Assembly (NCBI RefSeq): GCF_000214415.1
Contig: NC_015562.1
Location: forward strand, 1,240,001-1,304,000
Direction of reading: 5' to 3'
DNA: 64,000 bases
Source: Methanotorris igneus Kol 5
GTDB lineage: Archaea; AGJL01; Methanococci; Methanococcales; Methanococcaceae
The notes below the pieces were generated by a model that was not told the DNA's origin, did no database searches, and was given only the letters and a program-made list of their open reading frames with translations. The translations under genes were made by a program, and so were the position numbers. Numbering within the stretch: the first letter of the stretch is position 1; each line of letters starts with the position of its first letter. Positions 53,894-64,000 of the stretch are shown one piece after another.

Positions 53894-54736
53894 ATGAGAA
53901 TCTCTGATGTTGTTGTTGAATTGTTCAGAGAAGCAGTTATTTATCTTCCAGATGATGTTAAAAAAGCAATTGAAGACGCTTATGGGATAGAAGAGGGAGC
54001 ATCAAAAAACATCTTAGAGGCAATCATAGAAAACAACAAAATTGCAGAGGAAAAGCAAATTCCGCTATGCCAAGATACCGGTGTTCCAATTGTCTTTTTA
54101 AAAATTGGAAAAAATATAAATTCATCAGAGATTATAAAGATAATTGAAGAAATTAAGAAAGGTGTAAAAAAAGCAACGGAAGAGATTCCTTTAAGGCCTA
54201 ATGTGGTTCATCCTTTAACAAGAGAGAATTTTAAAACAAATGTTGGTTTAAATGCTCCATTTATAAATATTGAGTTTGATGAAAACCTAAACCGAGAAAT
54301 AGAGATAACTGTTTTCCCAAAAGGTGCTGGTAGCGAAAATATGAGTGCTTTAAAGATGCTAACTCCAGCAGAAGGAATTGAAGGTATAAAGAAATTTGTC
54401 CTTGAAACTGTTGCAAATGCGGGAGGAAAGCCATGCCCGCCAATAGTTGTTGGTGTTGGTATTGGAGGAACTGCAGATGTAGCGTTAAAATTAGCAAAAA
54501 AGGCACTTTTAAGAAAAATTGGAGAAAGACATAAAGATGAAAATATAGCAAAATTAGAAAAAGAACTTTTAGAGGGAATAAATAATTTAGGCATTGGTGC
54601 TATGGGATTAGGAGGGAAGATTACTGCCTTAGATGTTTTTATTGAAATTTCTGGATGCCATACAGCATCTCTACCTGTTGGAATATGCATCCAATGCTGG
54701 GCACAGAGGAAAGCAACTAAAAGAATAAAAATATAA
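53894..54736 (+). CDS. fumA: Fumarate hydratase class I, alpha subunit
   Basis: The [4Fe-4S] alpha half of a two-subunit fumarate hydratase (TtdA-like) that links fumarate and malate in the incomplete reductive citrate cycle of methanogens. The 280-residue protein has the cluster cysteines in [18 protein letters not shown] and [21 protein letters not shown] places the ATG at 53894; the frame is open further upstream. The beta subunit is not in the window. Confidence 0.9.
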   Translation: MRISDVVVELFREAVIYLPDDVKKAIEDAYGIEEGASKNILEAIIENNKIAEEKQIPLCQDTGVPIVFLKIGKNINSSEIIKIIEEIKKGVKKATEEIPLRPNVVHPLTRENFKTNVGLNAPFINIEFDENLNREIEITVFPKGAGSENMSALKMLTPAEGIEGIKKFVLETVANAGGKPCPPIVVGVGIGGTADVALKLAKKALLRKIGERHKDENIAKLEKELLEGINNLGIGAMGLGGKITALDVFIEISGCHTASLPVGICIQCWAQRKATKRIKI

Positions 54737-54765
54737 CGCTCATCCAATTTATGGGGTCTGTCCAA

Positions 54766-54869
54766 TATCAGTGACAAAACTTTCTATAATTAAATATTAC
54801 CTCACTAATGGAAAGGTAGTCATTTTTACCTTATAATATTCATTTCAATACCATTTGTCGCTGATTATA
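54766..54869. mobile_element. MITE family B, copy 2
   Basis: A 104-bp copy in the opposite orientation to copy 1, with TATCAGTGACAAAAC at left and TTTGTCGCTGATTATA at right. The internal TACCTCACTAATGGAAAGGTA hairpin-like core is kept. A tip of a family C end (AACGCTCATCC) lies just before it at about 54734. Confidence 0.75.
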
Positions 54870-54945
54870 ATAATCAATAGTGTTGAAACTAAAGCGGAAT
54901 ATCAATTAAGCATTAATCATCAATTCAAATCTAAAAAGTGAGAAA

Positions 54946-56097
54946 ATGGAAGAAAAAGGTATAAGTGAGAGAGAGGTATTAGAGGCATTAAAAAAATACA
55001 GAGAGATGGATTTAAAGTATGAAAATGGGAGGATATTAGGTTCAATGTGCACAAAGCCCCACCCCATATCAAAAAAGATAGTTGAGATGTTCCTTGAGAC
55101 AAACCTTGGAGACCCGGGACTGTTTAAAGGCACAAAGAAATTGGAGGAAGAAGTTATAGGAATGATTGGAGAACTATTGCACAACAAAAATGCCTTTGGA
55201 TATATAATAACTGGTGGAACTGAGGCAAATCTAACGGCAATGAGGGCTATTAAAAACATGAAGAACAAAAATGCAAAAATAATAATCCCAGAAACTGCCC
55301 ATTTCTCATTTGATAAGGCAAGAGATATGATGGATTTAGAGTTTATAAAAGCCCCAATAACAAAGGATTACACAATTGATGTTGATTTTGTTAGAGATTA
55401 TGTGGAAGATTACAAAGTTGATGGTATTGTTGGCATTGCAGGAAGCACAGAACTTGGAACAATAGACAATATCGAGGAACTCTCAAAAATAGCTGTGGAA
55501 AATGATATTTATTTGCATGTTGATGCTGCGTTTGGTGGTTTTGTGATTCCATTTTTAGATGAGAGATATAAGAAAAAAAATATCAACTACAAATTTGATT
55601 TCTCATTGGAGGGAGTTTGCTCTATAACAATAGATCCGCATAAAATGGGTCTCTCCCCAATACCTGCAGGAGGAATATTGTTTAGGGATAAATCATTTAA
55701 GAAATACTTAAACATAGAGGCCCCATATTTAACTGAAACCCAGCAGGCAACAATCGTTGGAACAAGGGCGGGATTTAGTGTTGCGTGCACTTGGGGCATT
55801 ATGAAACTCCTTGGAAAAGAAGGGTATAAAAAGATTGTCTCAGAGTGCATGGAAAACACAATCTACCTCACAAAAAAGGCAAAAGAATATGGGATAGAAA
55901 GCGTAATAGAACCAGTTATGAACATAGTGGCATTAAAAGATGAGAATCCAAAAGAAACATGCTCAAAATTAAAAAAACATGGATGGTATGTTTCAATTTG
56001 CAAGTGCGTAAATGCATTGAGGATTGTAGTTATGCCTCATGTTAAAAAAGAACATATAGACGAGTTCATTGAGGTCTTGGTATCATTAAAGTCATAA
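54946..56097 (+). CDS. mfnA: L-tyrosine/L-aspartate decarboxylase (MfnA)
   Basis: MfnA makes tyramine for methanofuran, and in related archaea beta-alanine for coenzyme A. The 383-residue PLP enzyme shows [36 protein letters not shown] and the PLP-lysine motif [24 protein letters not shown] precedes the ATG. Length agrees with the family. It stands between two MITE-like elements. Confidence 0.94.
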   Translation: MEEKGISEREVLEALKKYREMDLKYENGRILGSMCTKPHPISKKIVEMFLETNLGDPGLFKGTKKLEEEVIGMIGELLHNKNAFGYIITGGTEANLTAMRAIKNMKNKNAKIIIPETAHFSFDKARDMMDLEFIKAPITKDYTIDVDFVRDYVEDYKVDGIVGIAGSTELGTIDNIEELSKIAVENDIYLHVDAAFGGFVIPFLDERYKKKNINYKFDFSLEGVCSITIDPHKMGLSPIPAGGILFRDKSFKKYLNIEAPYLTETQQATIVGTRAGFSVACTWGIMKLLGKEGYKKIVSECMENTIYLTKKAKEYGIESVIEPVMNIVALKDENPKETCSKLKKHGWYVSICKCVNALRIVVMPHVKKEHIDEFIEVLVSLKS

Positions 56098-56098
56098 A

Positions 56099-56214
56099 AT
56101 AGTCGCATTCCCATTTAAAATGTACAAAATTAAAATTTAAAAAATTATCAAAATCTACAATGAAATTTGAGTAATAAAATTTCTAAATAATCATTCATAA
56201 CGCAAACGACTATA
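56099..56214. mobile_element. MITE family E-like element, copy 2
   Basis: About 116 bp, directly after the mfnA stop. The right end AACGCAAACGACTATA is the family E end; the left end (AATAGTCGCATTCCC) matches its complement only partly. No coding frame. Likely a decayed copy. Confidence 0.5.
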
Positions 56215-56292
56215 AATCAAAACATAAAATTTAAAAATACCTATCTCAATAACTTAAATGAATTTGGTGAATATATCAAAAAAGGTGATTTG

Positions 56293-57156
56293 ATGAAGGT
56301 TTATTTAAATGGAAAATTCGTTGACAAGGAAGATGCAAAAATTTCAGTTTATGACCACGGTTTGCTCTATGGTGATGGGGTCTTTGAAGGTATAAGGGCT
56401 TATGATGGAGTAGTTTTTAAGTTAAAGGAGCATATAGACAGATTGTATGATTCAGCAAAATCCATATGCTTAAAAATCCCAATGTCAAAGGAAGAGATGG
56501 AAAAGGTCGTTATTGAAACACTAAGGGTCAATAATCTAAGAGATGCATACATAAGGTTGGTTGTAACAAGAGGAGTTGGAGATTTAGGTTTAGATCCAAG
56601 AAAATGCAAAAACCCAACTATATTCTGCATTGCTGAGCCAATGAAACCATTGCTTGGAGAAGATGGAATAAGAGTAATAACTGCATCAGTTAGGAGATTG
56701 CCTGTTGATGTTTTAAATCCTGCTGTTAAGTCCCTCAACTATCTAAACAGTATCTTAGCAAAAATCCAAGCAAACTATGCTGGTGTAGATGAGGCATTTT
56801 TGCTCGATGCAGAGGGTTATGTTGCTGAGGGAACTGGAGATAACATTTTCGTTGTTAAAAATGGAGTTATAAAAACCCCACCAGTTTCTTCAAGTGTTTT
56901 GAGGGGAATAACAAGAGATACAGTTATTGATTTAGCAAAAGAGTTAGGATATGAGGTTATTGAGGAGAGATTAACCTTACATGAACTTTATGTTGCTGAT
57001 GAGGTTTTCATCACTGGAACTGCTGCTGAGATAGTCCCAGTTATTGAAATTGATGGAAGAAAAATAAACGATGGAAAAATTGGAGAAATTACAAAGAAGT
57101 TAAGAGAAAAGTTCAAAGAAGTAAGAACAAAACTTGGAACAAAGATTTACGAGTAA
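56293..57156 (+). CDS. ilvE: Branched-chain amino acid aminotransferase
   Basis: IlvE transfers the amino group in the last step of Val, Leu and Ile synthesis. The 287-residue fold-type IV PLP enzyme has [19 protein letters not shown], the PLP lysine in [10 protein letters not shown] and [25 protein letters not shown] places the ATG at 56293. Length is typical of archaeal IlvE. Confidence 0.94.
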   Translation: MKVYLNGKFVDKEDAKISVYDHGLLYGDGVFEGIRAYDGVVFKLKEHIDRLYDSAKSICLKIPMSKEEMEKVVIETLRVNNLRDAYIRLVVTRGVGDLGLDPRKCKNPTIFCIAEPMKPLLGEDGIRVITASVRRLPVDVLNPAVKSLNYLNSILAKIQANYAGVDEAFLLDAEGYVAEGTGDNIFVVKNGVIKTPPVSSSVLRGITRDTVIDLAKELGYEVIEERLTLHELYVADEVFITGTAAEIVPVIEIDGRKINDGKIGEITKKLREKFKEVRTKLGTKIYE

Positions 57157-57276
57157 GTTTTTAAATTTTTAATGTTTGATATTATTTTTTTATTTATTTT
57201 TTCTTAACTAAATATAAATAAATTTAAATTAATAAATTAATTCTAAAATAAAAAATAGAACATTCAATAGGTTTAA

Positions 57277-57423
57277 TATAGTTGTTTGCCAATTTTTTGC
57301 ACGGATTTAGATGCAACCAAATTTTTAAAAGGACGATAAATCAATTGTAAAATTCCAAATAAAGGTTAATTACTTCATATAATGTAATGAAGTTTTCGTT
57401 CATTTGTAAGGCAAACAACTATA
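57277..57423. mobile_element. MITE family A, copy 2, overlapping the end of a DNA glycosylase gene
   Basis: A 147-bp element with perfect TATAGTTGTTTGCC / GGCAAACAACTATA ends, inverted relative to copy 1 and matching it along its whole length. Its right 24 bases are read as the last codons and stop of the minus-strand glycosylase gene. Confidence 0.87.
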
Positions 57424-58062
57424 ATCACACAAATCAGATAACGGACATTTTTCACATGCTGGATTTCTTTTTTTGCAGTAGTGTTTGCCAAGTTCCACGA
57501 TCAACGCATGATATTCTTTATAAATTTTCAAATCTTTTGGTAAATTTTCCTCAAAAATATGCCTAATTTCATCATACTCTTCCCCACCTTCAATAACCCC
57601 CAACCTACTAAAAATCCTCTTCGTATATGCATCGACTACAAATATTGGCCTATCTAATGCATAGAGTAAAATACTATCTGCGGTTTCTTTTCCAATACCT
57701 TTTACATTTAACAACTCTTTCCTTAAATCTTCTAATTTTATAGGCAATTTTGCTAAATTTTCAGTGCTTCCATAATTTTTGACTATGTGGTGTGTTATGT
57801 TCTTCAACCTCTCTGCTTTTATGTTGTAGAATCCTGCTGGTTTTATTAGTTTTTTTAGTTTTTCTGTATCTATTTCTAAAATTTTCCTTTCATCAATTAA
57901 ATTCTCTTTTTTTAAATTTTCTATAGCCTTCTCAACATTCTTCCATGATGTATTCTGAGTTAAAACTGCTCCAATAACGACCTCATACCTCGTTTCCGCA
58001 GGCCACCAGTTTTGATAGCCGAAATGGGACAATAACAGATGATAAATTTTTAGCAACTCCAA
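57400..58062 (-). CDS. HhH-GPD DNA glycosylase, endonuclease III-like (MjUDG/MagIII type)
   Basis: A 220-residue base-excision repair glycosylase. TQNTSWKNVEKAI, the helix-hairpin-helix LLNVKGIGKETADSILLYA and FVVDAYTKRI with the catalytic Asp are present; the [4Fe-4S] cysteines are in HYCKKRNPACEKCPLSDLC. GIGKETADS lacks the endonuclease III lysine position, as in MagIII-like enzymes and the M. jannaschii uracil glycosylase MJ1434. The start is TTG at 58062 behind GAGGAGGGAAGG. The last seven residues (YSCLPYK) and the stop come from a MITE end. Confidence 0.88.
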   Translation of the reverse strand: MELLKIYHLLLSHFGYQNWWPAETRYEVVIGAVLTQNTSWKNVEKAIENLKKENLIDERKILEIDTEKLKKLIKPAGFYNIKAERLKNITHHIVKNYGSTENLAKLPIKLEDLRKELLNVKGIGKETADSILLYALDRPIFVVDAYTKRIFSRLGVIEGGEEYDEIRHIFEENLPKDLKIYKEYHALIVELGKHYCKKRNPACEKCPLSDLCDYSCLPYK

Positions 58063-58156
58063 TGCCTTCCCTCCTCAAAATGGCATGCGTTAGAATCTAA
58101 AATTTTAAGAGGATTTAAAAATAGAATGGGCACAGAATAGATAATAGATTAGAATT

Positions 58157-59050
58157 TTAGTCTCTCACAATCATCGTTCCAATACCCTCCTCTGTAAAAA
58201 TCTCCAACAACAAAGCATGAGGAATTTTTCCATTTATTATGTGGACGCTTTTAACCCCTTTATTTAATGCATTTATTGCTGCTTCTACTTTTGGAATCAT
58301 TCCTCCCTTTATAATTCCTTTTTTCATCAACTCTTCAACCTCAGATATGGTTAATTTTTTGTATAATGTTGAGGGGTCGTTTATGTCTTCCATAATTCCA
58401 TCAACATCGGTAATTAATATCAACTTCTCCGCACCAATTGCTCCCGCAATATCCCCTGCAACTGTATCTGCATTTAAGTTGAGGGCTTTTCCTTCATCAT
58501 CGATTCCAATTGGTGAAATAACAGGGATGTAGTTGTTTTCCAATAAAATATCAATTAATTCTGTATTAATTCTTTCCGTTTCTCCAACTCTTCCCAAATC
58601 AACCATAATCCTTTCTCCGTCCTTCTCAATGTATTTAATCTTCTTCCTTGCCTTAATTAAATGCCCTGACTTCCCAGATAACCCTACAGCTTTCCCTCCA
58701 AATTTACCAATCTTTGAGACAATTTCTCCATTTATCTTTCCAATCAACACCATCATTACAATGTCTAATGTTTCCTCATCAGTAACTCTAAGCCCGTGGA
58801 TGAACTCTGGCTTTTTTCCCATTTTTTCCATTGCTTTATTTATTTCTGGCCCTCCTCCATGGACAACAACAGGGTTTATTCCAACGAACCTCAATAAAAC
58901 AATATCTTTTGCAGTCCAATTTTTTGCATTTTCATCTATCATTGCATGTCCACCATACTTTATAACAAACCTCTTGTTTTGAAACTTTTGGATGTATGGG
59001 AGTGCTTCCATCAGGATCTCGGCTTTGCTTAGATTTGTTTTTTCTTCCAT
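58157..59050 (-). CDS. argB: Acetylglutamate kinase
   Basis: ArgB phosphorylates N-acetylglutamate in arginine synthesis. The 297-residue amino acid kinase has [34 protein letters not shown] and ITDVDGIM, the ATP- and substrate-site motifs. GGAGGGAAAAA fixes the ATG at 59050. It lies 94 bp downstream of the glycosylase gene's start on the same strand, so it is transcribed first toward it. Confidence 0.94.
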   Translation of the reverse strand: MEEKTNLSKAEILMEALPYIQKFQNKRFVIKYGGHAMIDENAKNWTAKDIVLLRFVGINPVVVHGGGPEINKAMEKMGKKPEFIHGLRVTDEETLDIVMMVLIGKINGEIVSKIGKFGGKAVGLSGKSGHLIKARKKIKYIEKDGERIMVDLGRVGETERINTELIDILLENNYIPVISPIGIDDEGKALNLNADTVAGDIAGAIGAEKLILITDVDGIMEDINDPSTLYKKLTISEVEELMKKGIIKGGMIPKVEAAINALNKGVKSVHIINGKIPHALLLEIFTEEGIGTMIVRD

Positions 59051-59135
59051 TTTTTCCCTCCGCAATTATTGCATTTTATAGTTTATGTGAAATTTTTATA
59101 TAACTGAAATTTCATAAGTGATATCATCAATTCTA

Positions 59136-59263
59136 ATGTTTTGCGGAATTCTTATCACTTATTTAAACATGATAAAATTTTAGATGGAGTGTGGTTATAG
59201 TTAATTTTAAAATAAGTATGAAAACATCATTCATAATGGTTATTTATAACGCAAACGGCTATA
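59136..59263. mobile_element. MITE family E-like element, copy 3
   Basis: The left part has TTTTGCGGAATTC, shared with copy 1, and the right end is AACGCAAACGGCTATA. About 128 bp and non-coding. It fills the argB-L31e gap (59051-59378), which otherwise holds only AT-rich DNA and the L31e promoter region (TTTAAATATA near 59300). Confidence 0.5.
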
Positions 59264-59378
59264 ATGACAGTAAATAATTATAAATTCTAACGACCGCAAT
59301 CTTTAAATATAATTTTTTTATACTTTAATTGATTAACGATAACAAGTATCATTTTTAATTTTTTCGGAGGTGTCAATA

Positions 59379-59627
59379 ATGGAGGAGAGAATATACACCA
59401 TCCCATTGAGAGACATAATGAACAAGTCAAAAAGAACAAAAAGAGCTCCAAGAGCAATTAGGAAAATAAGGGAGTTCTTAAAGAGACACATGAAGGCAGA
59501 GATTGTAAAATTAGACAACTCAATAAATGAAAAAGTTTGGGAAAGAAGTATTGAAAAAGTTCCACCAAGAATTAGAGTTAAGGCAGTTAAGGAAGGAGAT
59601 GTTGTTAGAGCAACACTCGCAGAATAA
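59379..59627 (+). CDS. rpl31e: Ribosomal protein L31e
   Basis: An 82-residue ribosomal protein of the large subunit. [20 protein letters not shown] and [13 protein letters not shown] are typical. The frame also opens at a GTG (59370), but that is part of the GGAGGTG ribosome binding site; the ATG at 59379 gives the family start [12 protein letters not shown]. It heads a conserved L31e-aIF6-LX cluster. Confidence 0.95.
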   Translation: MEERIYTIPLRDIMNKSKRTKRAPRAIRKIREFLKRHMKAEIVKLDNSINEKVWERSIEKVPPRIRVKAVKEGDVVRATLAE

Positions 59628-59647
59628 TTAAAAAAATTGTGATGACT

Positions 59648-60328
59648 ATGATAATAAGAAAATACTTTTCTGGAATATCCACCCTTGGTGTTCTTGCCCT
59701 TGCTACTGAAAAATTTGCTCTTCTTCCATATATTGTTGAGGAAAATACAGTAGAAGAAATTAAAAAAGTTCTTGATGTTCCAGTAACACAATTAAATGTT
59801 GGTGGATGTTCTTTAATTGGTTCTTTGTGTGTAGCAAACTCTTACGGCCTTTTATTGCCAAATATTGTAAAGGATGATGAAGTTGAATTAATTAAAAACT
59901 TTTTAGAAGAGAATGACATTGACATCCAAATTAAAATACTAAACTCCAAAAACACGGCTCTTGGTAATTTAATACTTACTAATGATAAGGGATGCATAAT
60001 TTCTGAGGAATTGAAAGGTTTTAAAAAGGACATTGAAGATATCCTTAATGTTGATGTTGACATTGGCAATATTGCAGAACTCCCAACCGTTGGAAGTAAT
60101 GCAGTAGCAACTAACAAAGGATGTCTCGTGCATCCACTTGCAGACGATGAGGAACTTGAGTGGATTAAGGATGTTTTAAAAATTGACTGCATTGGTAGAG
60201 GAACTGCAAATAAAGGGGTTACATCTGTAGGGGCATGTATTATCGCAAACACTAAAGGTGCCATCGTTGGTGGAGATACCACAGGACCTGAATTACTAAG
60301 AATAGAGGAGGCACTTGACTTAATTTAA
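59648..60328 (+). CDS. eif6: Translation initiation factor aIF6
   Basis: aIF6 binds the large ribosomal subunit and blocks premature joining. The ~226-residue protein has the fivefold pseudo-repeat typical of the family: [53 protein letters not shown] and [28 protein letters not shown] precedes the ATG at 59648. It follows L31e by 20 bp, the usual archaeal order. Confidence 0.95.
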   Translation: MIIRKYFSGISTLGVLALATEKFALLPYIVEENTVEEIKKVLDVPVTQLNVGGCSLIGSLCVANSYGLLLPNIVKDDEVELIKNFLEENDIDIQIKILNSKNTALGNLILTNDKGCIISEELKGFKKDIEDILNVDVDIGNIAELPTVGSNAVATNKGCLVHPLADDEELEWIKDVLKIDCIGRGTANKGVTSVGACIIANTKGAIVGGDTTGPELLRIEEALDLI

Positions 60329-60401
60329 CTTAATTTAAAATATCTTTTAAATTTAAAATAAAATAACAAAAACATAAAAACCCATATGGAAGGTGAGAAG
60401 C

Positions 60402-60632
60402 ATGGTGAAGATATTTAGGATAAAAGGGGAAGTTTTGGGCAAAGATGAACCAATGGTATTTACAAAAGAATACAGGGCTTTAAAAGAGGAGCATGCTTTG
60501 GAGTTAATGTATTCTGAAATTGGTAGTAAACATCGTGTAAGAAGAAGAATGATAAAGGTTCATGAAGTTAAAGAGATTTCTGAGGATGAAGTTACTGACC
60601 CAATATTGAAGAAAATGTTAGCAATGTACTAA
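60402..60632 (+). CDS. rplX: Ribosomal protein LX (L18Ae/L20A)
   Basis: A 76-residue large-subunit protein. VKIFRIKGEVLG and SEIGSKHRVRRRMIKV are the recognised stretches. GGAAGGTGAG lies before the ATG at 60402; a GTG at 60393 is inside that site. Third gene of the L31e-aIF6-LX cluster. Confidence 0.93.
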   Translation: MVKIFRIKGEVLGKDEPMVFTKEYRALKEEHALELMYSEIGSKHRVRRRMIKVHEVKEISEDEVTDPILKKMLAMY

Positions 60633-60716
60633 ATTCTTTTTTCTTTTGATTTTGTTGCTTTTTTCTTTTATTTTTATGTTGTTTTAAGATTAAAATTTCT
60701 TTTGTTTGGTGATAAA

Positions 60717-61136
60717 ATGGAGAATAGAATACAGTTTATTGCAAAGCACAATGATTGGTTTGTTGTAAAAAAGATGAACATTGATGATAAAACAGAGAAT
60801 ATTGAAATAGCAAGATTGCTAAGTTCTATTGACGAGACTGTTTTAAATAAACTGCCTGAATATTTGCCATTTGATATGAAAAAGTTGGAAGAGATTGCAG
60901 ATGAGATTTACCAGAAGAAAAAAGGTAGAGTTAAAGAAGAGGATGTTGTTAATGCATTGATGAAACTTAAATCTCCATCAACAACAAAAAAATTGGGGGA
61001 AATTACAGATTCAAAAGAAGGTAAAGAGATTTTAAAGGTTATTTTAAACAATATAATTTTGGAGAGATTGGGTATAAAAACAAGAGTTGACCCAAAATTA
61101 ATTGAGAAATATATTGAAAAAATGAATGAGGAATAA
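60717..61136 (+). CDS. Conserved archaeal protein, DUF2666-like
   Basis: A 139-residue soluble helical protein of unknown function. I associate it with DUF2666 (IQFIAKHNDWFVVKKMNI at the N-terminus), from memory only. TTTGGTGATAAA precedes the ATG at 60717. It takes the place after LX where prefoldin alpha often stands in other archaea. Confidence 0.65.
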   Translation: MENRIQFIAKHNDWFVVKKMNIDDKTENIEIARLLSSIDETVLNKLPEYLPFDMKKLEEIADEIYQKKKGRVKEEDVVNALMKLKSPSTTKKLGEITDSKEGKEILKVILNNIILERLGIKTRVDPKLIEKYIEKMNEE

Positions 61137-61209
61137 TTTTCTATTTTTAAAATTGTTTTTTAAATTTAAATAAAAAAGAAAAGAAAAAAGAGGTATATAT
61201 TTTATTTTT

Positions 61210-62217
<1,008 letters not shown>

Positions 62218-62459
62218 TTAACTTTTTACATTTCGAAATTTTTGATATCTATTAGTATTATTATTATCTTCTAATACCCAATAATTTAATTTTCCATTTA
62301 ACTTAAATCGAAAAGTATATAAAGTATATATATTTCTGAATTTGCCATTAGAAACATTAATATGCATATTACAAACATTATTAACTCAAAATAAAATAAA
62401 AAATAATAAAAACCAAACGATAAAAATTTAATCAAAAATTTAAGATTAATTTAGAAGTT

Positions 62460-62557
62460 TATAGTTGTTTGCCTTACAAATGAATGAAGACTTCATTAAA
62501 TTATATGAAGTAATTGACCTTTATTTGGAATATTAAATGGCAAAACAAAGTTTTGCC
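62460..62557. mobile_element. Truncated MITE family A copy followed by a hairpin
   Basis: 62460-62530 repeats the left half of family A (TATAGTTGTTTGCCTTACAA...) and then stops after TTTATTTGGAA. The other terminal repeat is missing. A strong hairpin, GGCAAAAC-AAA-GTTTTGCC (62539-62557), follows at once. The rest of the 62206-62602 gap holds the mer promoter and the cofH ribosome binding site. Confidence 0.65.
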
Positions 62558-62602
62558 GTATAAAAATTAGTTTGAGTTGTATAAGTTCTTAGTGGTGGTC
62601 GA

Positions 62603-63682
62603 ATGGATTTAGAAAAATTTAGAGAAAAAGAAATTTCAAAGAGAGAGTGTTTAGAATTGTTTGAAAATGATGAGTTATTTTTTGATGTTTTAAGATTTGC
62701 CGATGAATTGAGGAGGGAAACTGTTGGAGATATTGTTACCTATGTTGTTAATAGGAATATAAACTTTACAAATATCTGTATAGGGGATTGCAAATTTTGT
62801 GCATTTAGAGTTAACGAAAATGACAAAAACGCCTATTTCTTAGATATCGATGAAATAGCAAGGAGGGCCTTGGAAGCTAAAAAGATTGGGGCTACTGAGG
62901 TCTGTATTCAAGGGGGTTTGCATCCTAAGGTTGATACATACTTCCAAATAGAGATATTGAAAAAAGTTCATGAAATAACAAAACCTTATGGGGACATCCA
63001 TATCCATGCGTTTTCTCCAATGGAAGTTTATTTTGCCGCTGAGAATGCAGGACTTGATGTTAAAGAAGCGTTAAAAATGCTCAAAGAGAACGGGTTAAAT
63101 TCAATGCCTGGAACCGCTGCGGAGATACTTGACGATGAAGTAAGGAGGGAACTCTGTCCACACAAAATATCAACAAAGCAATGGGTAGATATAATAAAAA
63201 CCGCCCATAAGTTGGGGATTCCAACAACATCAACAATGATGTATGGCCATATTGATGAATATAAACATTGGGTTAAGCATCTGTTTTTGCTGAAAGAGAT
63301 TCAAAAAGAGACAAATGGATTTACGGAGTTTGTTCCTTTGAGCTTTATGCACAAATATGCACCAATTTACAAAGAGGGGAGGGCAAAGGCAGGTGCAACT
63401 GGAATAGAGGATTTAAAGGTCTATGCAGTTAGTAGGATTGTTTTAAATGATTATATAAAAAATATTCAGGTCTCGTGGGTTAAATTGGGGCAAAAGATGG
63501 CCCAGATTGCTTTAAAATGTGGGGGTAATGATGTTGGTGGAACATTGATGGAAGAGAACATCTCAAGAGCCGCAGGGGCGGAGTATGGGGTGAGTATGAG
63601 CGTGGAGGAAATAAGGAATATGATAGAGAGAATAGGGAGAATTCCTAAGGAGAGGACAACGTTATATAAGATTTTGGAATAG
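62603..63682 (+). CDS. cofH: FO synthase subunit 2 (CofH), radical SAM
   Basis: CofH joins tyrosine to the ribityl-diaminouracil precursor in the path to FO and coenzyme F420. The 359-residue radical SAM protein has the CX3CX2C cluster motif CIGDCKFC (about residues 56-63), EVCIQGGLHP, SPMEVYFAA and GGNDVGGTLMEENI. GTGGTGGT precedes the ATG. F420 is used by Mer and other methanogenesis enzymes. CofG is not in the window. Confidence 0.94.
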   Translation: MDLEKFREKEISKRECLELFENDELFFDVLRFADELRRETVGDIVTYVVNRNINFTNICIGDCKFCAFRVNENDKNAYFLDIDEIARRALEAKKIGATEVCIQGGLHPKVDTYFQIEILKKVHEITKPYGDIHIHAFSPMEVYFAAENAGLDVKEALKMLKENGLNSMPGTAAEILDDEVRRELCPHKISTKQWVDIIKTAHKLGIPTTSTMMYGHIDEYKHWVKHLFLLKEIQKETNGFTEFVPLSFMHKYAPIYKEGRAKAGATGIEDLKVYAVSRIVLNDYIKNIQVSWVKLGQKMAQIALKCGGNDVGGTLMEENISRAAGAEYGVSMSVEEIRNMIERIGRIPKERTTLYKILE

Positions 63683-63750
63683 AAAATTTAAAATAAAAAA
63701 TAAACAAAAAGTAAAATTATAAAATTAGAAGTAATTAATATGGTGAGATT

Positions 63751-64000
63751 TTGGAAATAAAGAGAAGATACCACTTAAAAAAGAAAGAATTGAAACAAAT
63801 TAAGGAGGAATTAAGTAAGTTTTTTACGGACATTGATGACATAATTCCAAAAAAGGCAAATGTGGAGATAGCGATAACGGACAAGTATGACATGATTTTG
63901 GTGGATAATAAGCCAGTTGCTGTGAGATTAAACAATAAACTCTATCCAACATTAAAGGTTCTTTTAGATAAAGATATAAAAGAAAAGAGAGTTGTTGTTG
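63751..64000 (+). CDS. PUA-domain RNA-binding protein, 5' part
   Basis: A gene cut by the window end; the first 83 codons are visible. The start is TTG at 63751 after TGGTGAGAT (the ATG at 63740 opens only a seven-codon frame). The N-terminus EIKRRYHLKKKELKQIKEEL and VEIAITDKYDMILVDNKP match the archaeal PUA proteins with a DUF1947-type N-terminal domain (MJ1432-like), which are thought to bind RNA. It follows cofH by 68 bp. Confidence 0.75.
   Translation, partial: MEIKRRYHLKKKELKQIKEELSKFFTDIDDIIPKKANVEIAITDKYDMILVDNKPVAVRLNNKLYPTLKVLLDKDIKEKRVVV

Overview
The window comes from a hyperthermophilic, hydrogenotrophic methanogen of the order Methanococcales, most like Methanocaldococcaceae (Methanocaldococcus or Methanotorris). 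The evidence is the end of mcrA followed by a full mtr operon, F420-dependent mer and cofH, type III RuBisCO, SepSecS, mfnA, aIF6 with ribosomal L31e and LX, very AT-rich DNA, GGTGA-type ribosome binding sites with many TTG/GTG starts, and many CRISPR loci. I cannot name the species from sequence alone.

Layout. 1-6257: 3' end of mcrA, a terminator, then mtrE-D-C-B-A-(A/F fusion)-G-H, encoding the Na+-pumping methyltransferase. The MtrA corrinoid domain is encoded twice in tandem by nearly identical DNA. 6377-10513: an Lhr-type helicase interrupted by a 525-residue LAGLIDADG intein. 10564-19835: a complete type III-A operon (cas10/csm1, csm2-5) with two ancillary effectors, a Csx1/Csm6-like CARF-HEPN RNase and a CARF-PIN protein. 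19836-22790: two CRISPR arrays with near-identical leaders flanking a type I-B remnant (cas6b plus the C-terminal third of cas3). 22878-29619: phosphoesterase, conserved hypotheticals, and an isoprenoid/RNA cluster (DUF2118, idsA, RNase J, fni), then a universal stress protein. 29692-30269: a C/D box sRNA, a structured-RNA candidate and two MITE-like elements. 30372-38559: valS and a biotin locus (bioW, bioF, bioD) into which a KAP NTPase and an ATPase-nuclease have come. 38746-39989: repeated operator-like palindromes around a tiny membrane protein, then TusA and DsrE-like sulfur proteins. 40166-41395: a MITE and a third CRISPR array, in inverted orientation relative to the first. 41419-46938: HAD, TIM-barrel, PP-loop, apgM, spcS and AGOG genes. 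47033-49563: a 16-repeat CRISPR array of a second repeat type whose leader is split by an insertion sequence. 49756-64000: RuBisCO, PHP phosphatase, an ATPase, a metallopeptidase-like frame, fumA, mfnA, ilvE, a HhH glycosylase, argB, the L31e-aIF6-LX cluster, mer, cofH and the start of a PUA-domain protein.

How it works together. Mcr, Mtr, Mer and CofH belong to the terminal C1 steps of methanogenesis and its F420 cofactor. The csm operon should make cyclic oligoadenylate on target binding, and the two CARF proteins are its likely receivers. No cas1/cas2/cas4 is visible, so spacer acquisition must rely on genes elsewhere. At least five families of short inverted-repeat elements (about 100-170 bp) sit in the gaps between genes, and one supplies the C-terminus of a DNA glycosylase.
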